A DNA stretch of 64,000 nucleotides. It comes from Membranipora membranacea. Its lineage: Eukaryota > Bryozoa > Gymnolaemata > Cheilostomatida > Membraniporidae. The notes beneath the pieces were generated by a model. That model was not told the origin of the DNA. It worked only from the letters and a program-made list of their open reading frames with translations, and did not search any database. The stretch lies in assembly GCA_914767715.1 (NCBI GenBank), contig OU612070.1, positions 28,944,025-29,008,024 on the forward strand, in the 5' to 3' direction. The number at the start of each line of letters is the position of its first letter. Position 1 is the stretch's first letter. This document shows positions 21,882-35,100 of this stretch, in pieces. Position numbers and translations under genes: made by a program.

Positions 21882-24019
21882 TAACATTTCTTTGTTCTAA
21901 TCTAAGGTTCATGGAACTAGAAAGACTTGATGCCGTAAAATATCGGTTTAGAAACTTAGAATCTGAGAAAGTATATACGCTACAATGTCTAAATTTGTCT
22001 AAGTTTCTAATTTCTGTGTTCTAATCTAAGTTTACGGAGGGTTTACAGATTAAGATAGCCACGATGCAGTAAAATATCAGTTTAGAAACTTAAAATCTGA
22101 GAAAGTATATACGCTACAATGTCTAAATTTGTCTAAGTTTTTCATTTCTGTGTTCTAATCTAAGTTTACAGAGGGTTTACAGATTAAGATAGCCTCAATG
22201 CAGTAAAATATCGGTTTAGAAACTTAAAATCTGAGAAAGTATATACGCTACAATGTCTAAATTTGTCTAAGTTTTTCATTTCTGTGTTCTAATCTAAGTT
22301 TACGGAGGGTTTACAGATTAAGATAGCCACGATGCAGTAAAATATCGGTTTAGAAACTTAAAATCTGAGAAAGTATATACGCTACAATGTCTAAATTTGT
22401 CTAAGTTTCTAATTTCTGTGTTCTAATCTAAGTTTATGGAAGGTTTACAGATTAAGATAGGCATGATGCAGTAAAATATCGGTTTAGAAACTAAGAATCT
22501 GAGAAAGTATATACGCTACAATGTCTAAATTTTTCTAAGTTTCTAATTTCTGTGTTCTAATCTAAGTTTATGGAGGGTTTACAGATTAAGATAGCCACGA
22601 TGCAGTAAAATATCAGTTTAGAAACTTAGAATCTGAAAAAGTATATACGCTACAATGTCTAAATTTGTCTAAGTTTCTAATTTCTGTGTTCTAATCTAAG
22701 TTTATGGAGGGTTTACAGATTAAGATAGCCACGATGCAGTAAAATATCGGTTTAGAAACTTAAAATCTGAGAAAGTATATACGCTACAATGTCTAAATTT
22801 GTCTAAGTTTCTAATTTCTGTGTTCTAATCTAAGTTTATGGAAGGTTTACAGATTAAGATAGCCACGATGCAGTAAAATATCGGTTTAGAAACTTAGAAT
22901 CTGAGAAAGTATATACGCTACAATGTCTAAATTTGTCTAAGTTTCTAATTTCTGTGTTCTAATCTAAGTTTATGGAAGGTTTACAGATTAAGATAGCCTC
23001 AATGCAGTAAAATATCGGTTTAGATACTTAGAATCTGAGAAAGTATATACGCTACAATGTCTAAATTTGTCTAAGTTTCTAATTTCTGTGTTCTAATCTA
23101 AGTTTATGGAGGGTTTACAGATTAAGATAGCCACGATGCAGTAAAATATCGGTTTAGAAACTTAGAATCTGAGAAAGTATATACGCTACAATGTCTAAAT
23201 TTGTCTAAGTTTCTAATTTCTGTGTTCTAATCTAAGTTTATGGAGGGTTTACAGATTAAGATAGCCACGATGCAGTAAAATATCAGTTTAGAAACTTAGA
23301 GTCTGAGAAAGTATATATGGTACAATGTCTAAATTTGTCTAAGTTTCTAATTTCTGTGTTCTAATCTAAGTTTATGGAAGGTTTACAGATTAAGATAGCC
23401 ACGATGCAGTAAAATATCGGTTTAGAAACTTAGAATCTGAGAAAGTATATACGCTACAATGTCTAAATTTGTCTAAGTTTCTAATTTCTGTGTTCTAATC
23501 TAAGTTTATGGAAGGTTTACAGATTAAGATAGCCTCAATGCAGTAAAATATCGGTTTAGATACTTAGAATCTGAGAAAGTATATACGCTACAATGTCTAA
23601 ATTTGTCTAAGTTTCTAATTTCTGTGTTCTAATCTAAGTTTATGGAGGGTTTACAGATTAAGATAGGCACGATGCAGTAAAATATCGGTTTAGAAACTTA
23701 GAATCCGAGAAAGTATATACGCTACAATGTCTAAATTTGTCTAAGTTTCTAATTTCTGTGTTCTAATCTAAGTTTATGGAGGGTTTACAGATTAAGATAG
23801 GCATGATGCAGTAAAATATCAGTTTAGAAACTAAGAATCTGAGAAAGTATATACGCTACAATGTCTAAATTTGTCTAAGTTTCTAATTTCTGTGTTCTAA
23901 TCTAAGTTTATGGAAGGTTTACAGATTAAGATAGCCACGATGCAGTAAAATATCGGTTTAGAAACTTAGAATCTGAGAAAGTATATACGCTACAATGTCT
24001 AAATTTGTCTAAGTTTCTA

Positions 24020-26900
24020 ATTTCTGTGTTCTAATCTAAGTTTATGGAAGGTTTACAGATTAAGATAGCCACGATGCAGTAAAATATCAGTTTAGAAACT
24101 TAGAATCTGAAAAAGTATATATGCTACAATGTCTAAATTTGTCTAAGTTTCTAATTTCTGTGTTCTAATCTAAGTTTATGGAAGGTTTACAGATTAAGAT
24201 AGCCACGATGCAGTAAAATATCGGTTTAGAAACTTAGAATCTGAGAAAGTATATATGCTACAATGTCTAAATTTGTCTAAGTTTCTAATTTCTGTGTTCT
24301 AATCTAAGTTTATGGAGGGTTTACAGATTAAGATAGCCACGATGCAGTAAAATATCGGTTTAGAAACTTAGAATCTGAGAAAGTATATATGCTACAATGT
24401 CTAAATTTGTCTAAGTTTCTAATTTCTGTGTTCTAATCTAAGTTTATGGAAGGTTTACAGATTAAGATAGCCACGATGCAGTAAAATATCGGTTTAGAAA
24501 CTTAGAATCTGAGAAAGTATATACGCTACAATGTCTAAATTTGTCTAAGTTTCTAATTTCTGTGTTCTAATCTAAGTTTATGGAAGGTTTACAGATTAAG
24601 ATAGCCACGATGCAGTAAAATATCGGTTTAGAAACTTAGAATCTGAGAAAGTATATATGCTACAATGTCTAAATTTGTCTAAGTTTCTAATTTCTGTGTT
24701 CTAATCTAAGTTTATGGAGGGTTTACAGATTAAGATAGCCACGATGCAGTAAAATATCGGTTTAGAAACTTAGAATCTGAGAAAGTATATATGCTACAAT
24801 GTCTAAATTTGTCTAAGTTTCTAATTTCTGTGTTCTAATCTAAGTTTATGGAAGGTTTACAGATTAAGATAGCCACGATGCAGTAAAATATCGGTTTAGA
24901 AACTTAGAATCTGAGAAAGTATATACGCTACAATGTCTAAATTTGTCTAAGTTTCTAATTTCTGTGTTCTAATCTAAGTTTATGGAAGGTTTACAGATTA
25001 AGATAGCCACGATGCAGTAAAATATCAGTTTAGAAACTTAGAATCTGAAAAAGTATATATGCTACAATGTCTAAATTTGTCTAAGTTTCTAATTTCTGTG
25101 TTCTAATCTAAGTTTATGGAAGGTTTACAGATTAAGATAGCCACGATGCAGTAAAATATCGGTTTAGAAACTTAGAATCTGAGAAAGTATATATGCTACA
25201 ATGTCTAAATTTGTCTAAGTTTCTAATTTCTGTGTTCTAATCTAAGTTTACAGAGGGTTTACAGATTAAGATAGGCATGATGCAGTAAAATATCGGTTTA
25301 GAAACTAAGAATCTGAGAAAGTATATACGCTACAATGTCTAAATTTGTCTAAGTTTCTAATTTCTGTGTTCTAATCTAAGTTTATGGAGGATTTACAGAT
25401 TAAGATAGCCACGATGCAGTAAAATATCGGTTTAGAAACTTAGAATCTGAGAAAGTATATACGCTACAATGTCTAAATTTGTCTAAGTTTCTAATTTCTG
25501 TGTTCTAATCTAAGTTTATGGAAGGTTTACAGATTAAGATAGCCACGATGCAGTAAAATATCAGTTTAGAAACTTAGAATCTGAAAAAGTATATATGCTA
25601 CAATGTCTAAATTTGTCTAAGTTTCTAATTTCTGTGTTCTAATCTAAGTTTATGGAAGGTTTACAGATTAAGATAGCCACGATGCAGTAAAATATCGGTT
25701 TAGAAACTTAGAATCTGAGAAAGTATATATGCTACAATGTCTAAATTTGTCTAAGTTTCTAATTTCTGTGTTCTAATCTAAGTTTATGGAGGGTTTACAG
25801 ATTAAGATAGCCACGATGCAGTAAAATATCGGTTTAGAAACTTAGAATCTGAGAAAGTATATATGCTACAATGTCTAAATTTGTCTAAGTTTCTAATTTC
25901 TGTGTTCTAATCTAAGTTTATGGAAGGTTTACAGATTAAGATAGCCACGATGCAGTAAAATATCGGTTTAGAAACTTAGAATCTGAGAAAGTATATACGC
26001 TACAATGTCTAAATTTGTCTAAGTTTCTAATTTCTGTGTTCTAATCTAAGTTTATGGAAGGTTTACAGATTAAGATAGCCACGATGCAGTAAAATATCGG
26101 TTTAGAAACTTAGAATCTGAGAAAGTATATATGCTACAATGTCTAAATTTGTCTAAGTTTCTAATTTCTGTGTTCTAATCTAAGTTTATGGAGGGTTTAC
26201 AGATTAAGATAGCCACGATGCAGTAAAATATCGGTTTAGAAACTTAGAATCTGAGAAAGTATATATGCTACAATGTCTAAATTTGTCTAAGTTTCTAATT
26301 TCTGTGTTCTAATCTAAGTTTATGGAAGGTTTACAGATTAAGATAGCCACGATGCAGTAAAATATCGGTTTAGAAACTTAGAATCTGAGAAAGTATATAC
26401 GCTACAATGTCTAAATTTGTCTAAGTTTCTAATTTCTGTGTTCTAATCTAAGTTTATGGAAGGTTTACAGATTAAGATAGCCACGATGCAGTAAAATATC
26501 AGTTTAGAAACTTAGAATCTGAAAAAGTATATATGCTACAATGTCTAAATTTGTCTAAGTTTCTAATTTCTGTGTTCTAATCTAAGTTTATGGAAGGTTT
26601 ACAGATTAAGATAGCCACGATGCAGTAAAATATCGGTTTAGAAACTTAGAATCTGAGAAAGTATATATGCTACAATGTCTAAATTTGTCTAAGTTTCTAA
26701 TTTCTGTGTTCTAATCTAAGTTTATGGAGGGTTTACAGATTAAGATAGCCACGATGCAGTAAAATATCGGTTTAGAAACTTAGAATCTGAGAAAGTATAT
26801 ATGCTACAATGTCTAAATTTGTCTAAGTTTCTAATTTCTGTGTTCTAATCTAAGTTTATGGAAGGTTTACAGATTAAGATAGCCACGATGCAGTAAAATA
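24020..26900. repeat. 7-monomer (938-bp) higher-order repeat in satellite
   Basis: The diagnostic variant CTGAAAAAGTATATATGC occurs at 24107, 25045, 25581 and 26519. Spacings are 938, 536 and 938 bp, that is 7, 4 and 7 monomers. After each comes the same order of monomer types: GGAAGG/TATGC, GGAGGG/TATGC, GGAAGG/TACGC, GGAAGG/TATGC, GGAGGG/TATGC, GGAAGG/TACGC. This ordering shows segmental amplification of seven-monomer blocks. Confidence 0.8.
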
Positions 26901-29900
26901 TCGGTTTAGAAACTTAGAATCTGAGAAAGTATATATGCTACAATGTCTAAATTTGTCTAAGTTTCTAATTTCTGTGTTCTAATCTAAGTTTATGGAAGGT
27001 TTACAGATTAAGATAGCCACGATGCAGTAAAATATCGGTTTAGAAACTTAGAATCTGAGAAAGTATATACGCTACAATGTCTAAATTTGTCTAAGTTTCT
27101 AATTTCTGTGTTCTAATCTAAGTTTACGGAGGGTTTACAGATTAAGATAGGCACGATGCAGTAAAATATCAGTTTAGAAACTTAGAATCTGAGAAAGTAT
27201 ATACGCTACAATGTCTAAATTTGTCTAAGTTTCTAATTTCTGTGTTCTAATCTAAGTTTACGGAGGGTTTACAGATTAAGATAGCCTCAATGCAGTAAAA
27301 TATCAGTTTAGAAACTTAGAATCTGAGAAAGTATATACGCTACAATGTCTAAATTTGTCTAAGTTTCTAATTTCTGTGTTCTAATCTAAGTTTATGGAGG
27401 GTTTACAGATTAAGATAGCCTCAATGCAGTAAAATATCAGTTTAGAAACTTAGAATCTGAGAAAGTATATACGCTACAATGTCTAAATTTGTCTAAGTTT
27501 CTAATTTCTGTGTTCTAATCTAAGTTTATGGAGGGTTTACAGATTAAGATAGCCACGATGCAGTAAAATATCGGTTTAGAAACTTAGAATCTGAGAAAGT
27601 ATATACGCTACAATGTCTAAATTTGTCTAAGTTTCTAATTTCTGTGTTCTAATCTAAGTTTATGGAGGGTTTACAGATTAAGATAGCCACGATGCAGTAA
27701 AATATCGGTTTAGAAACTTAGAATCTGAGAAAGTATATACGCTACAATGTCTAAATTTGTCTAAGTTTCTAATTTCTGTGTTCTAATCTAAGTTTATGGA
27801 AGGTTTACAGATTAAGATAGCCTCAATGCAGTAAAATATCAGTTTAGAAACTTAGAATCTGAGAAAGTATATACGCTACAATGTCTAAATTTGTCTAAGT
27901 TTCTAATTTCTGTGTTCTAATCTAAGTTTATGGAAGGTTTACAGATTAAGATAGCCTCAATGCAGTAAAATATCAGTTTAGAAACTTAGAATCTGAGAAA
28001 GTATATACGCTACAATGTCTAAATTTGTCTAAGTTTCTAATTTCTGTGTTCTAATCTAAGTTTACGGAGGGTTTACAGATTAAGATAGCCTCAATGCAGT
28101 AAAATATCAGTTTAGAAACTTAGAATCTGAGAAAGTATATACGCTACAATGTCTAAATTTGTCTAAGTTTCTCATTTCTGTGTTCTAATCTAAGTTTATG
28201 GAGGGTTTACAGATTAAGATAGCCTCAATGCAGTAAAATATCGGTTTAGAAACTTAAAATCTGAGAAAGTATATACGCTACAATGTCTAAATTTGTCTAA
28301 GTTTTTCATTTCTGTGTTCTAATCTAAGTTTACGGAGGGTTTACAGATTAAGATAGCCTCAATGCAGTAAAATATCGGTTTAGAAACTTAAAATCTGAGA
28401 AAGTATATACGCTACAATGTCTAAATTTGTCTAAGTTTTTCATTTCTGTGTTCTAATCTAAGTTTACGGAGGGTTTACAGATTAAGATAGCCACGATGCA
28501 GTAAAATATCGGTTTAGAAACTTAAAATCTGAGAAAGTATATACGCTACAATGTCTAAATTTTTCTAAGTTTCTAATTTCTGTGTTCTAATCTAAGTTTA
28601 TGGAGGGTTTACAGATTAAGATAGCCACGATGCAGTAAAATATCGGTTTAGAAACTTAAAATCTGAGAAAGTATATACGCTACAATGTCTAAATTTGTCT
28701 AAGTTTCTAATTTCTGTGTTCTAATCTAAGTTTACAGAGGGTTTACAGATTAAGATAGCCTCAATGCAGTAAAATATCGGTTTAGAAACTTAAAATCTGA
28801 GAAAGTATATACGCTACAATGTCTAAATTTGTCTAAGTTTTTCATTTCTGTGTTCTAATCTAAGTTTATGGAGGGTTTACAGATTAAGATAGCCTCAATG
28901 CAGTAAAATATCGGTTTAGAAACTTAAAATCTGAGAAAGTATATACGCTACAATGTCTAAATTTGTCTAAGTTTCTAATTTCTGTGTTCTAATCTAAGTT
29001 TATGGAGGGTTTACAGATTAAGATAGCCTCAATGCAGTAAAATATCGGTTTAGAAACTTAAAATCTGAGAAAGTATATACGCTACAATGTCTAAATTTGT
29101 CTAAGTTTCTAATTTCTGTGTTCTAATCTAAGTTTATGGAGGGTTTACAGATTAAGATAGCCACGATGCAGTAAAATATCGGTTTAGAAACTTAGAATCT
29201 GAAAAAGTATATACGCTACAATGTCTAAATTTGTCTAAGTTTCTAATTTCTGTGTTCTAATCTAAGTTTATGGAGGGTTTACAGATTAAGATAGCCACGA
29301 TGCAGTAAAATATCGGTTTAGAAACTTAGAATCTGAAAAAGTATATACGCTACAATGTCTAAATTTGTCTAAGTTTCTAATTTCTGTGTTCTAATCTAAG
29401 TTTATGGAGGGTTTACAGATTAAGATAGCCACGATGCAGTAAAATATCGGTTTAGAAACTTAGAATCTGAGAAAGTATATACGCTACAATGTCTAAATTT
29501 GTCTAAGTTTCTAATTTCTGTGTTCTAATCTAAGTTTATGGAGGGTTTACAGATTAAGATAGCCACGATGCAGTAAAATATCAGTTTAGAAACTTAGAAT
29601 CTGAGAAAGTATATACGCTACAATGTCTAAATTTGTCTAAGTTTCTAATTTCTGTGTTCTAATCTAAGTTTATGGAAGGTTTACAGATTAAGATAGCCAC
29701 GATGCAGTAAAATATCGGTTTAGAAACTTAGAATCTGAGAAAGTATATACGCTACAATGTCTAAATTTGTCTAAGTTTCTAATTTCTGTGTTCTAATCTA
29801 AGTTTATGGAAGGTTTACAGATTAAGATAGCCTCAATGCAGTAAAATATCAGTTTAGAAACTTAGAATCTGAGAAAGTATATACGCTACAATGTCTAAAT

Positions 29901-30342
29901 TTGTCTAAGTTTCTAATTTCTGTGTTCTAATCTAAGTTTATGGAAGGTTTACAGATTAAGATAGCCACGATGCAGTAAAATATCGGTTTAGATACTTAGA
30001 ATCTGAGAAAGTATATACGCTACAATGTCTAAATTTGTCTAAGTTTCTAATTTCTGTGTTCTAATCTAAGTTTACAGAGGGTTTACAGATTAAGATAGGC
30101 ATGATGCAGTAAAATATCGGTTTAGAAACTAAGAATCTGAGAAAGTATATACGCTACAATGTCTAAATTTGTCTAAGTTTCTAATTTCTGTGTTCTAATC
30201 TAAGTTTATGGAAGGTTTACAGATTAAGATAGCCTCAATGCAGTAAAATATCGGTTTAGAAACTTAAAATCTGAGAAAGTATATACGCTACAATGTCTAA
30301 ATTTGTCTAAGTTTCTAATTTCTGTGTTCTAATCTAAGTTTA

Positions 30343-31375
30343 TGGAGGGTTTACAGATTAAGATAGCCACGATGCAGTAAAATATCAGTTTAGATACTTA
30401 GAATCTGAGAAAGTATATACGCTACAATGTCTAAATTTTTCTAAGTTTCTAATTTCTGTGTTCTAATCTAAGTTTATGGAAGGTTTACAGATTAAGATAG
30501 GCATGATGCAGTAAAATATCAGTTTAGAAACTTAGAATCTGAGAAAGTATATACGCTACAATGTCTAAATTTGTCTAAGTTTCTAATTTCTGTGTTCTAA
30601 TCTAAGTTTATGGAGGGTTTACAGATTAAGATAGGCATGATGCAGTAAAATATCAGTTTAGAAACTTAGAATCTGAGAAAGTATATATGCTACAATGTCT
30701 AAATTTGTCTAAGTTTCTAATTTCTGTGTTCTAATCTAAGTTTATGGAGGGTTTACAGATTAAGATAGCCACGATGCAGTAAAATATCAGTTTAGAAACT
30801 TAGAATCTGAGAAAGTATATACGCTACAATGTCTAAATTTGTCTAAGTTTCTAATTTCTGTGTTCTAATCTAAGTTTATGGGGGGTTTACAGATTAAGAT
30901 AGCCACGATGCAGTAAAATATCAGTTTAGATACTTAGAATCTGAGAAAGTATATACGCTACAATGTCTAAATTTTTCTAAGTTTCTAATTTCTGTGTTCT
31001 AATCTAAGTTTATGGAAGGTTTACAGATTAAGATAGGCATGATGCAGTAAAATATCAGTTTAGAAACTTAGAATCTGAGAAAGTATATACGCTACAATGT
31101 CTAAATTTGTCTAAGTTTCTAATTTCTGTGTTCTAATCTAAGTTTATGGAGGGTTTACAGATTAAGATAGGCATGATGCAGTAAAATATCAGTTTAGAAA
31201 CTTAGAATCTGAGAAAGTATATATGCTACAATGTCTAAATTTGTCTAAGTTTCTAATTTCTGTGTTCTAATCTAAGTTTATGGAGGGTTTACAGATTAAG
31301 ATAGCCACGATGCAGTAAAATATCAGTTTAGAAACTTAGAATCTGAGAAAGTATATACGCTACAATGTCTAAATT
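30343..31375. repeat. 4-monomer (536-bp) higher-order repeat at array end
   Basis: Two consecutive blocks of four monomers carry the same variant series: TTTAGATACTTAG with AAATTTTTCTAAG, then GGAAGG with GCATGATG, then GGAGGG with GCATGATG and TATGC, then GGAGGG with CCACGATG and TACGC. This differs from the 7-monomer unit in the array core. Confidence 0.75.
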
Positions 31376-31530
31376 TCTTATTCCTTTATTCTAGTCTAAT
31401 TCTGTTGTAGGGGTAACAGAATTGAACAGCCTAATTGCACTACAGTAAATGTACAGGTTTAGAAACTTGCTAGGTATACAATGTATGTTAAAATGGACTA
31501 ATCTGTCTAAGTTGCTAATTTCACCAAAAA
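31376..31530. repeat. Degenerate terminal satellite monomer
   Basis: Past the last good monomer, the satellite landmarks persist in worn form: TTTAGAAACTTGC, ATACAATGTATG, TCTGTCTAAGTTGCTAATTTC. This is the decayed array edge. Confidence 0.6.
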
Positions 31531-32182
31531 ATGGCATACAGTAGCGTTCCTGCTTACTTACAATGGCAATGGATTTGATTTGATTGTAACCTCATGATCG
31601 TCAGTTGATACTAATATAGGAAGAAAAGGTGTGTCTTGCACAGTGTGCGTAAATTCGACTTCTGTGAGCTCCGCCCACAAGCTCTTTCAAGTTATTTCCT
31701 TCCTGTGTCTTTCACATTTTAGGACATGTGGGAGAAAGGAGAAAAATAATTCTCATCAGTTTTGAAGTTGACCACAAAGTTACATTTATTCCAAATTTAA
31801 ATCCCCTACTGTTATTGGTTTGCAAATAGGCGCCTTCCAAGATGCTGAATATTCATATAAGTTATCATTGAGAGAATCCAAGAATTACAAGCTGATGTAA
31901 ACTGCAGGTATTGCCGAATGCTCTCAATGATAATAACTAAAAATCAAGCATTTTAAGAGAAGGGTTCTATTTCATAACCAATAAAGGTCGGGGATTGACA
32001 ATTGGAATAGGTTACTTAGTGCTAAACTTTAAACTGAAAAGAAAATGTTTATCCTCCCACCTAACATTGTTCTGCAAAGTGAAACACACAGAGGAGATAA
32101 CTTCAAAGAGTTTGGGGGCGGAGCTCACCTAAGGCTTATTGTTTCATATGTTTCAAACTGATATGTGGCATTCAATTCAATG
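31531..32182. other. No gene recognised
   Basis: This lies between the satellite edge and the 3' end of the DUF3987-type gene. No ORF, RNA gene or repeat was identified. Confidence 0.4.
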
Positions 32183-35100
32183 TTATTGCTGCTTTTTTGG
32201 AGACTTGGTTTGACGCTCGAGGCTCGCTGCCCGCTTTCTAGGGGATGAGGCGAGTGTCATTAAAAGGTCATTGTTGTCAAGAAACTCTACTGTATCCTTA
32301 CTTAGGCCCCTTGGGCGTACCGCAGGAATAGAGTATGTTACGCTTCTTTTTGTAGCACCGGAGGCTAGCTTGCCTATCCCGGTGCTACATAACTTTGCCA
32401 AGAAAGCCTTAGCAACGATGGTAGAGTATTTGCTTTTATTTTCCGAGTTTGGAGGGCATTTCTTTGCCGTGAGTACCTGGGAGCTTGACAACTCCATTGG
32501 GCTGCTGGTGTTAGGGCGAGTCAGGAGACGTTTGATGGCATCTCCAGTAGATTCAAAAAACTCACGATCATAGCGAATGGTCCGTGACTCTGGTCGATGT
32601 CAACACCCTGAAATTTAAAATTAGCAAATTTTAAAACCTATAACTTGCACCCAAGAAGAAGATTGCCAACCTCTGTTATAAACGATATAATCAACAAGTC
32701 TTTCGTAACAGAGCTCATTTCCTTGGGCCGGCATAAAAGTATGCTACATTATTCTATAGCTAATCGAAATCATTACAAGCTCTAACCCGATGCAGGAGAG
32801 GCGTTTGCTACCAACTATAACAAAATCGAAGATCACATTATTCTATAGCTAAATTGTAGAGCAGGCCAGTTGCTCTGTGCATTGTGCTAAAATAATTTCC
32901 AGAATGCATAGGTTTCAATCTTGAAGTTCTAGGAAAAGTCAATTCCTATTATTGTGACTTATAGTGAAGAAAGTCACCAGCCTCTCATTCAGTCTGAGTC
33001 ACTTAATTCAGATGGTAGCACTCTCTAAACAGTTACACTTACAGCACTCTCTTTATTGGCTACACTTGCTTCAGTGCTTTCCACCATGAGCTCTTTGAAG
33101 GAATTGTAGTACGTTGTGTATTTTAAGGCACTCTCCATGGTCTCTTTAGAAATCTCTCGGCGACCAGTAACATTGTCTGCAGCATTTTTCATAGACTGTA
33201 TAACCATCGCGAGTCTCAGTGATTGACCCTTCAAAAGAATACTTTTGTAAAACAGATGCAATCGATAATGGTACGGGTATTTGGAGTATTTTCTGATGCC
33301 CGCTAGGTCTTATTCAGATTTGAATAGACCTTGATGTCTAATGTATACAAGCGAAGTATTGAATTTTGGCCTAAACGTCATAATTGAAAAGTATATAATC
33401 TGAGAAAGGATCTGAACCAGGCATGGTCACAGCAATCTTGAACAAGGTAGAGATTAGCTGTTTCCTAAGCTCAAAACCTCGAAACATTAGGCTGAGGTCG
33501 GACTGACAAAGCATGCCAGAGTTTTCCAGTAAAGCGCCGAAAGGGCTAACATAGCGTGATCTTGAACTATTCTGCCTGTAAACAAGGTTTTTATTATACA
33601 CCACCACCACCTGCTGGTGTACGATCATTGCTCTCAGGGTCTAGCCTGAGAGACAGAAACTTTTGGGAGAAGACAACTTGTAATCAACAACGTGCAAGCT
33701 CAGTATTATACTCACGGCTGACTTGTTGAGCATGCCAACAACTGCTTTTTTCTTCATGTGGCCTTGATAGCCTTGGCTTCCTAAGGATTCTATGTGATCT
33801 TCGATTTCGTTATAGTTGGTAGCAAACACCTCTCCTGCATCGGGTGAGAGCTTGTACTGATTGCTATTAGACTTTTGATGTTCTTCATGTATGGCTCCAA
33901 ATAACTTGGCCAGCGTGATTCCATTATCTTCAATCTATTGTAACAGGAGAAAAGTCAAACCATAGTAATATATTATTATGTATCATAGGTCTTGAATTTT
34001 GAATTGTGTGAGACTGAGTGAAAATAGCCAAATGCTAAACAGAAGGAAATACAACTGCAGCAACAGCATTATTAGGTATTTACCATGGCCGAAAGGAACT
34101 CAGCTTACATAACATATAGCAATATATATATATATACATTACTGGGGCAAGTTTGAGGATAGGCCAGCAATATGAGAGCTGATTATGTACAAACATCTGA
34201 TATCCAACTTTCATTTCAACATTCTTGCGGTAAAATGCCAATTTAATTATTTAACTACTCACCCTTTCACCGATATCCTTATATATTTTACCATCTTTCT
34301 CTTTACAACACAGCACCAGTGCCTGTCTAGCAGACCATCGACATCTCCTTTCATCAGCCTGTCAATCAGCAGCTCTGGTTGGAGGTATCCTGTAATTTCC
34401 ATTAACATTTATTGTGGCAAGTTTGACAGTAGCTGTCAGCACGGGTGGTAAAAATCAGCCTTGTAAGGTATTATAAGGTATCATTTGTAGTTTCAGTTAT
34501 AAAGTTTTAGTAAAATAGTACACTTGAGACATGACTTTGCTGAACTCTGCTGTCAAAATCGACCACAATGAATTCATGAGAGCAACATATCAAGGTTTCT
34601 CACCACAAGAATTTGAGGATGCCACAAACTCAAGTGTCATCATTGTTGTTTTCTTTCTCGGACAACAGACTCAAGGAGGAAGTTTCCAATTGGCTAAAAT
34701 TGGAGGATTAGAAACTGAGGCTCTCCTATTAAATCACTATTCAGGTGTGGACTTAACATCTCTTGTCTTATCTTCTACCTCTGCTCTTGTGGTCACAAAT
34801 GACATTGTTACCTATTTGCCAACCAGTCAAGATGTTGTATATAACATTTACACTGCTACACTCACCAGTGTAGTTAAGTCTGGTCGTTGGTATGTTGACC
34901 CGTCCATTTTCCGTTGCCCATGACCACCCATGGCCGTTGTATAAGGATAGCCATGTTCGTCTGTCCTTGGCATCAGGCCCTGTGTTTATCTCTAGGCTCT
35001 TGAATAGCCCTTCTATCTCATCCATTATGTTAAGATACACCCCCTTGTTCTTTTCCATGAGGCTGTGGAGCTTTGCCATTGTTACAGTCTCATTGGCAAT

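Larger units (their letters stand above)
21882..31375. repeat. 134-bp satellite array, about 71 monomers
   Basis: The monomer contains, for example, ATGCAGTAAAATATCGG, TTTAGAAACTTAGAATCTG, TATATACGCTACAATGTC and TGTGTTCTAATCTAAG. The period is exactly 134 bp: the TATC(G/A)G landmark at 21941 recurs at 31321, precisely 70 periods later, so there are no net indels. Each monomer holds a 13-bp inverted repeat (TTAGAAACTTAGA and TCTAAGTTTCTAA, 37 bp apart). Variants (GGAAGG/GGAGGG, CACGA/CTCAA/GCATGA, TACGC/TATGC, GAGAAA/GAAAAA) form higher-order units. Monomers near both array ends share AACTTAAAATC and TTTTTCATTT variants. It sits where copy B should have exons 3-10. Confidence 0.98.

Noticed and set aside
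21882-31375. CRISPR array
   Set aside because: The repeat is contiguous, with no unique spacers and a 134-bp period, in a eukaryotic context. It is a satellite.
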